Origin: JAWLCG01 sp041687295
GTDB lineage: Bacteria > Planctomycetota > Phycisphaerae > SM23-33 > FEN-1343
Direction: 5' to 3'
DNA length: 8,844 nucleotides
Assembly: GCA_041687295.1 (NCBI GenBank)
Contig: JAWLCG010000208.1
Location: forward strand, 1-8,844
This document shows positions 5,583 to 8,844 of this stretch, in pieces. Made by a program: the position numbers and the translations under genes. Numbering within the stretch: the stretch's first letter is position 1; each line of letters starts with the position of its first letter. The notes under the pieces were generated by a model that saw only the letters and a program-made list of their open reading frames with translations, was not told where the DNA came from and did no database searches.

Positions 5583-6323
5583 CTACGCTTCGGCGCCGGC
5601 CTCGACGGGGGTTTCGGCGGTCTTGCGCTTGCGGCGGCGGCCGGGCTGGGGCATGTCGGGCTGGGGGACGCGGACGGGGTGCTCGGCGACGAGGCGGACG
5701 GCCTCGCGGGCGTTGCGGGCGAACAGGTCGGCGCGGATCTCCTCGGCCAGGCCGTCGGCACGGTTGAAGACGCCGCCGCTGACGAGCACCTGCATGTTGG
5801 GCACGGCGTTGACCTCGCGGACCATGTCGATGAGCTTGCGGACGCCCGGCACGCCGGAGGGCTGGGTACCGTAGACCACCAGCACGTCGGGCTCGAGCTT
5901 GTTGACGAAGCTGAGGATCTCGTCGTTGGGCACGCCGCCGCCGAGGAACCACACGTGGTAGCCCTCGGCCTCGAACAGGTCGCTGGTCATCTGGGCGCCG
6001 AGCTCCTCGGGCTCGCCCTCGCCGCAGACCACCACGACCCGCCGGCCACTCTTGGGCGCCCGGCCCATGACGCCCTGCAGCTGGTCGGCGATCAGGCGGT
6101 TGATCCGCGTCGCCATGTGCTCCTGGAGACGGTTGATCTGCCCCTCGCGGTAGAGCTTCTCGATCTGCTCCATCGCCGGCCAGATGATGTTCACCAGCAG
6201 CAGCCGGGCGGTCACGCCGCGGTCCTGGGCGTTCATGACGACCTCGCGGGCCTCGCAACGCTTGCCGGCGAACAGGTGCTCAAGGTACTGCTTGAAGATC
6301 TCGATCAGTTCCATGGCAGTCAT
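5583..6323 (-). CDS. Cobalamin (B12)-binding-domain protein lacking the axial-ligand His
   Basis: 246 residues in two domains. Residues about 5-85 form a helical B12-binding_2-type cap. Residues about 93-215 are a Rossmann-like B12-binding domain (VVVVCGEGEPEELG, then GYHVWFLGGGVPNDEIL, DVLVVYG, VLVSGG). The cap keeps the Glu-His pair of CarH/LitR-type photoreceptors (Glu68-His69), but the Trp usually 10 residues before it is Tyr58. In the HxxG motif that supplies the cobalt-ligating His, Glu106 replaces His (EELG, 106-109). It may bind cobalamin base-on, another ligand, or none. The tail (219-246) is basic and flexible (RRRKRK). There is no N-terminal MerR domain, unlike CarH. The ATG at 6323 was chosen because the longer frame from a GTG at 6407 adds 28 low-complexity residues and has its purine run directly against the start. 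The UroD-like gene lies upstream, with aat between. Confidence 0.8.
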   Translation of the reverse strand: MTAMELIEIFKQYLEHLFAGKRCEAREVVMNAQDRGVTARLLLVNIIWPAMEQIEKLYREGQINRLQEHMATRINRLIADQLQGVMGRAPKSGRRVVVVCGEGEPEELGAQMTSDLFEAEGYHVWFLGGGVPNDEILSFVNKLEPDVLVVYGTQPSGVPGVRKLIDMVREVNAVPNMQVLVSGGVFNRADGLAEEIRADLFARNAREAVRLVAEHPVRVPQPDMPQPGRRRKRKTAETPVEAGAEA

Positions 6324-6659
6324 CCCGTCTCGTGACCCGGAGGCGAACCGTCCCTGGCCGCCGCCGCATCCGTTTGGGCCCTGCCTCCGTGCAGTGCCTG
6401 CGTCCACCTTTTTCCGTCGCGAGGGCCACCGTCCTGGCGACCCGTGTTAATCTGGGTAACTTACGCGACATGGGAGGAATCGACAGAGTAGGGAATTTTC
6501 CTTGAGGGGAAATGTTAATTTAGGAAGTTTGCGGAGTGTAGGGGTTGTGCGGGGCCGGGGAGATATAAGGCTAATTGGGCGCAAGATGCGTCATTTACTG
6601 TTCTTAGGATATACGCCGGACGGGGCGGGAATTCCAGAAGACCCCGGGCAAGCCCGGGG
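6324..6659. other. AT-richer intergenic region upstream of the cobalamin-domain gene
   Basis: 336 bases between aat and the cobalamin-domain gene, with a marked drop in GC at about 6440-6620. It probably contains the promoter of the downstream minus-strand gene, but no convincing -35/-10 pair was found. Two related 18-base stretches, 6445-6462 and 6513-6530 (both begin TGTTAAT; 13 of 18 identical, 68 bases apart), could be a regulator site. A small inverted repeat TTTCC/GGAAA spans 6497-6512. No protein is supported on either strand. Confidence 0.55.
6642..6659 (-). terminator. Hairpin directly after aat
   Basis: CCCCGGGC (6642-6649) and GCCCGGGG (6652-6659) form a perfect palindrome immediately after the aat stop codon (6660-6662). 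Only two bases separate the arms, so the real loop would open to about four. In the minus direction it is followed by TCTTCT, a weak U-tract. The core is the same as in the hairpin at 5414-5437. Confidence 0.55.
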
Positions 6660-7322
6660 CTATATACCGACTGACAAGAGGCGCCCACGGCGGCTCAGGG
6701 CGGTGGCCAGCAGGCTGAGGTACTCGGCGCGGGGGAGGTCGTGGGCGCCGAAGCGGCGAAGGTTGTCGGTGGTCCACTGGACGTCGCACAGGGCGAAGCC
6801 GCCCCGCCGCAGGCGGTCGACGAGGTGGACCAGGGCGACCTTGCCGGCGTCGGTGACGCGGTGGAACATGCTCTCGGCGAAGAAGGCCCCGCCCAGGGCG
6901 ACGCCGTAGAGCCCGCCAGCCGGCTCGCCGGCGCCCACCGCCCCGGCCGGCCAGACCTCGACGCTATGGGCCAGTCCCAGCCGGTGCAGCCAGCCGTAGG
7001 CCACGCGGACCTCCGGGGAGATCCAGGTCTCGGCCTCGCTGGCCCCGGGCCGTTGGCCGCAGAGGCGGACGACCGTGTCGAAGCAGCGGTCGACGGTGCA
7101 GGCGAAGCGCCCGCCGCGGACCGTCCGGGCCAGCCGGCGGGCGACGTGGAACCGCTCGTCCAGCGGCATGAGCCCCCGGGGGTCGGGGCAGAACCAGGAG
7201 AGCTCGCCCTCCTGCACCATCGGGAAGACCCCCTGCGCATACGCCAGCACCAGCCGGCGAGGCTGCAGCTGGGCCAGAATGGCCGGGTCCACCTCCAGCG
7301 ATTGCAGGTCGTCGAGGGGCAT
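6660..7322 (-). CDS. aat: Leucyl/phenylalanyl-tRNA--protein transferase
   Basis: 220 residues; the E. coli enzyme has 234. It transfers Leu or Phe from charged tRNA to proteins with N-terminal Lys or Arg, marking them for ClpS/ClpAP degradation in the cytoplasm. Family blocks occur in order: AYAQGVFPM (27-35), WFCPDPRG (43-50), TWIS (99-102), GGLYGVALGGAFFAESMF (136-153, with Glu150 at the conserved active-region position), KVALVHLV (161-168), CDVQ (179-182, the D-x-Q pair) and LPRAEYL (196-202). The His of the usual T-x-HL-x-x-x-GA block is Asn187 here (TDNLRRFGA). No clear Shine-Dalgarno precedes the ATG. The UroD-like stop is 45 bases upstream, so the two genes are probably co-transcribed. 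A strong hairpin follows the stop immediately. The N terminus is shorter than in proteobacterial Aat but complete. Confidence 0.95.
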   Translation of the reverse strand: MPLDDLQSLEVDPAILAQLQPRRLVLAYAQGVFPMVQEGELSWFCPDPRGLMPLDERFHVARRLARTVRGGRFACTVDRCFDTVVRLCGQRPGASEAETWISPEVRVAYGWLHRLGLAHSVEVWPAGAVGAGEPAGGLYGVALGGAFFAESMFHRVTDAGKVALVHLVDRLRRGGFALCDVQWTTDNLRRFGAHDLPRAEYLSLLATALSRRGRLLSVGI

Positions 7323-7367
7323 GATCGTAGGCCGGGTCGAGCGCCAGCGAGGCCCGGCAGATGGTGG

Positions 7368-8459
7368 CTACGTCGAGCCGATCTCCATCGCCCGCTGGAT
7401 GAAGAAGCGGTAGGTGTCGTACTCGACCTGGTCGGGGATGGAGTGGTCGCTGTGGATGCAGAAGCCCCCGCCGGCGGTGACGGCGGGCAGCTTGGCCTGC
7501 AGCTCGGCCTCGATGGCGGCCCGGTCGTTGGCCACGAGGGGCCTGACGTCCAGGCCGCCCATGAAGGCGATGCGGTCGCCGTAGTCGCGCTTCAGGCCCA
7601 GCAGGTCCATGCCGGCCTTGACCTCGATGGCCTGCAGGGCGTCCATGCCGGCCTCGATGAGCCCGGGCACCAGCGGCTCGACGTACCCGCACGAGTGCAC
7701 GATCACGGGCAGCTGCAGGCCGTGGGCGTAGGCGAAGGTCTTCTTGTGGGCGGGCCAGACGATCTCGCGGTACATCGTCGGCGACATGAAGGGCTTGCCC
7801 TTGAAGCCCATGTCCTCGTAGAACCAGATGCCGTCGGGCCGGCCCGCCTCGGCGAACAGGCGCTCCATCAGCCGGATCGTCAGGTCGCTGTACACCTCGC
7901 ACATGTCGGCCACCCAGTCTGGGTCCAGGGCCATGCCCATGAGCATGTACTCATGGCCACAGACGGGGTGCATGCACTCGAAGACGTTCACGCCGGACCA
8001 GGCGAAGAAGACCTGGCGCTCGGCGGCGTCCTGTCGGGCCCGGCGATAGGCATCGAGGTTGATTCGGCGGGCGTCGAGGCTCTCGTCGAGCAGGCGGGGG
8101 CGGATGTGCTCCTCCCAGCCGGCGCGGTCCTTGACGAGGAAGTCGACGTGCTCGGGCGTCGAGGCGTGCAGCTTGTGCCAGCGGAGCACCGAGTAGTTGC
8201 CGTTGCGGACGAGCTTGGTCTCGGCCGTCTCCTCCAGGACCTCCTCGCGGAAGTCCAGGTCGGCCACCAGGTTGAAGCACCAGCACTCGCTCAGGTCGAA
8301 GCCGAAGTGCTCGGCCAGCCCCTCGTCGGGGCGCAGGTGGCCCTGGCTGGCCCACTTGCGCTGGGTGTCGGACCAGAAGTGCTCGTAGAGGCCCAGGCGG
8401 TCCACCGGCTGGCGCCGCAGGATCCGGGTCATCCGCTCGTGTCCGGTCAGTTCGGGCAT
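7368..8459 (-). CDS. Uroporphyrinogen decarboxylase-family protein (MtaA/corrinoid methyltransferase-like)
   Basis: 363 residues forming a UroD-fold TIM barrel. It is not HemE: the HemE N-terminal Arg-rich motif is missing, and residues 1-30 read MPELTGHERMTRILRRQPVD as in the catabolic/methyltransferase branch. Potential zinc ligands match the MtaA/CmuA pattern: His255 and Cys257 (VHSCGYVEPL) and Cys334 (GGGFCIHSDHSIP). Zinc would activate a thiol acceptor for methyl transfer from a corrinoid protein. Other family blocks are WFYEDMGFKGKPFMSP (about 212-227) and FMGGLDVRPLV (about 299-309). The substrate cannot be deduced; the family is large, and many members demethylate or cleave methoxylated or methylated compounds. 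The start at 8459 has GGAGG 6 bases upstream; a longer frame from 8507 is unsupported. It heads a probable transcript with aat, 45 bases downstream. A corrinoid-domain gene follows further down but lacks the usual cobalt ligand. Confidence 0.85.
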   Translation of the reverse strand: MPELTGHERMTRILRRQPVDRLGLYEHFWSDTQRKWASQGHLRPDEGLAEHFGFDLSECWCFNLVADLDFREEVLEETAETKLVRNGNYSVLRWHKLHASTPEHVDFLVKDRAGWEEHIRPRLLDESLDARRINLDAYRRARQDAAERQVFFAWSGVNVFECMHPVCGHEYMLMGMALDPDWVADMCEVYSDLTIRLMERLFAEAGRPDGIWFYEDMGFKGKPFMSPTMYREIVWPAHKKTFAYAHGLQLPVIVHSCGYVEPLVPGLIEAGMDALQAIEVKAGMDLLGLKRDYGDRIAFMGGLDVRPLVANDRAAIEAELQAKLPAVTAGGGFCIHSDHSIPDQVEYDTYRFFIQRAMEIGST

Positions 8460-8465
8460 GATTCG

Positions 8466-8470
8466 CCTCC
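8466..8470 (-). promoter_or_regulatory. Shine-Dalgarno GGAGG fixing the UroD-like start
   Basis: Minus-strand GGAGG is 6 bases before the ATG at 8459, which rules out the start 16 codons upstream. Confidence 0.8.
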
Positions 8471-8497
8471 ATGGGCCCCATGGTGAGGCCGGCGGGC

Positions 8498-8526
8498 ACT
8501 GTACCATGGGCGGGGCCCGTCGCCAA
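8498..8526 (-). promoter_or_regulatory. Sigma70-like promoter candidate for the UroD-like gene
   Basis: On the minus strand TTGGCG (8526-8521, 4 of 6 to -35) is followed after 17 bases by TACAGT (8503-8498, 4 of 6 to -10). This leaves 38 bases between the -10 and the ATG, enough for the GGAGG site. In such GC-rich DNA the match could be chance, but the spacing and position are right. Confidence 0.45.
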
Positions 8527-8531
8527 CGCCC

Positions 8532-8557
8532 AGCAGCCCGTTGAAAAACGGGCTGCT
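8532..8557. repeat. Perfect hairpin with GAAA loop upstream of the UroD-like gene
   Basis: AGCAGCCCGTT (8532-8542) pairs perfectly with AACGGGCTGCT (8547-8557) around GAAA, a GNRA-type tetraloop when read on the plus strand. It sits 5 bases upstream of the -35 candidate. It could terminate an upstream gene or be a dispersed repeat. The lack of a T-run after the plus-strand stem makes a simple intrinsic terminator doubtful. Confidence 0.6.
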
Positions 8558-8560
8558 AGA

Positions 8561-8672
8561 GCAGGTGAGCCGTAGAGCAGGAGAACAGGAGAGTAGAACC
8601 AGCCCGGAACGTGGCCCAACGCCCCTGAATCCGGACCCCGCTCACCTGCGGTCTGCTGATCTCCTGCTCTAC
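8561..8672. repeat. Crossed inverted repeats GCAGGTGAGC and GTAGAGCAGGAGA
   Basis: GCAGGTGAGC (8561-8570) has its reverse complement at 8640-8649, and GTAGAGCAGGAGA (8572-8584) has its reverse complement at 8660-8672. The pairs are in the order a-b-a'-b', so they cross rather than nest and could not form one simple hairpin. The sequence is built from AGAGCAGG/AGGAGA words and is probably a small modular intergenic repeat. Confidence 0.6.
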
Positions 8673-8782
8673 TGCTCCAGCATCGAGGCCGGATGGCCTT
8701 TCCCGACGGGCGGTTCGCGGGGCTGGGGACCTTTTGCATAAGAATGGCTCTCATCCCAATTAGTTGGCGAGGAGAAACCCTC

Positions 8783-8799
8783 CTGGGGCTCTGCCCCAG
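8783..8799. repeat. CTGGGGC hairpin near the window edge
   Basis: CTGGGGC (8783-8789) pairs perfectly with GCCCCAG (8793-8799) around TCT, followed by ACCCCGGG. This resembles GC-rich palindromes common between genes in many bacteria. Its full extent may run past the right edge of the window. Confidence 0.45.
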
Positions 8800-8844
8800 A
8801 CCCCGGGATTTATCGCATGGGGCCCCCCGGCAAGACATAACAGG

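Larger units (their letters stand above)
8527..8844. other. Intergenic region to the right edge, no gene seen
   Basis: 318 bases upstream of the UroD-like promoter. It contains three sets of inverted repeats and an AT-richer patch at about 8735-8765 (CATAAGAATGGCTC...CAATTAG). A 66-codon open frame over 8541-8741 is made of the repeat words and has no protein-like features. The next gene must lie beyond the window. Confidence 0.6.

Noticed and set aside
4274..5761. Minus-strand open frame spanning the membrane protein and the intergenic region
   Set aside because: It overlaps a recognisable membrane-protein gene in another frame and runs through palindromic repeats; no protein motif was found.
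6324..6407. Longer N terminus of the cobalamin-domain protein from a GTG at 6407
   Set aside because: The added 28 residues are low-complexity, the purine run touches the start codon rather than being properly spaced, and the conserved domain begins right after the ATG at 6323.
6324..6659. Cobalamin riboswitch before the cobalamin-domain gene
   Set aside because: I could not find a B12-box-like conserved core or the expected multi-stem layout on the minus strand.
7368..8459. HemE (true uroporphyrinogen III decarboxylase)
   Set aside because: The HemE N-terminal substrate motif is absent, and the HxC...C metal-ligand pattern fits the MtaA/CmuA branch instead.
6741..8486. Long plus-strand open frame opposite aat and the UroD-like gene
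   Set aside because: It is antisense to two clearly recognisable genes and has a repetitive Val/Gly/Asp/His composition without domains.
8541..8741. Small plus-strand open frame near the right edge
   Set aside because: It lies within inverted repeat words, has no ribosome-binding site and no protein-like pattern.

Overview
The window is GC-rich bacterial DNA, densely coding, with short palindromic repeats crowded into the gaps between genes. The UroD/MtaA-like protein, the cobalamin-domain protein, the GH32-like hydrolase, the paired ketosynthases and the GTAGGTCGGG-type dispersed palindromes together suggest a member of the Planctomycetota, perhaps Phycisphaerae. This is inference: there is no rRNA or other taxonomic marker in the window. 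No tRNA, CRISPR array, transposase, integrase or phage gene was found.

Region 1 (1-1625, plus strand): the end of a ketosynthase-like gene that has lost its catalytic Lys and His (chain-length-factor-like), followed 46 bases later by a complete ketosynthase with Cys-His-Lys-His intact. This looks like a heterodimeric KS/CLF pair from a fatty-acid or polyketide-type cluster whose other genes would lie to the left.

Region 2 (1626-1885): a gap between convergent genes made of repeats. A 38-base direct repeat copies the very end of the ketosynthase gene, including its stop codon (TAG in the first copy, CAG in the second). Between the two copies lies a double-hairpin palindromic element. A second long copy of that element is at 5256-5327 and a half copy at 3511-3540.

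Region 3 (1886-5049, minus strand): in transcription order, a small-multidrug-export-like membrane protein (PF06695/COG2426 type) behind a good sigma70-like promoter, a DUF7003-like protein of unknown function, and a GH32-like five-bladed glycoside hydrolase. They may be co-transcribed, but their functions do not obviously connect.

Region 4 (5050-5582): 533 bases without a gene, holding the promoter just mentioned, several hairpins and the second palindromic element.

Region 5 (5583-8459, minus strand): in transcription order, a UroD/MtaA-type protein with putative zinc ligands, then aat (leucyl/phenylalanyl-tRNA-protein transferase) 45 bases later, then, after a 336-base AT-richer gap, a protein with a CarH/methyltransferase-type cobalamin-binding architecture that lacks the usual cobalt-ligating His. 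UroD-like and corrinoid-domain proteins often cooperate in methyl transfer, but the missing His argues for a sensory, structural or base-on role here.

Region 6 (8460-8844): a promoter candidate for the UroD-like gene, a GAAA-loop hairpin and further inverted repeats; no gene seen.

The most unusual points are the stop-codon-spanning duplication around the palindromic element, the compensatory base changes in that element, the active/inactive ketosynthase pair, and the His-less cobalamin-domain protein. No complete undescribed defence or mobile system is visible.
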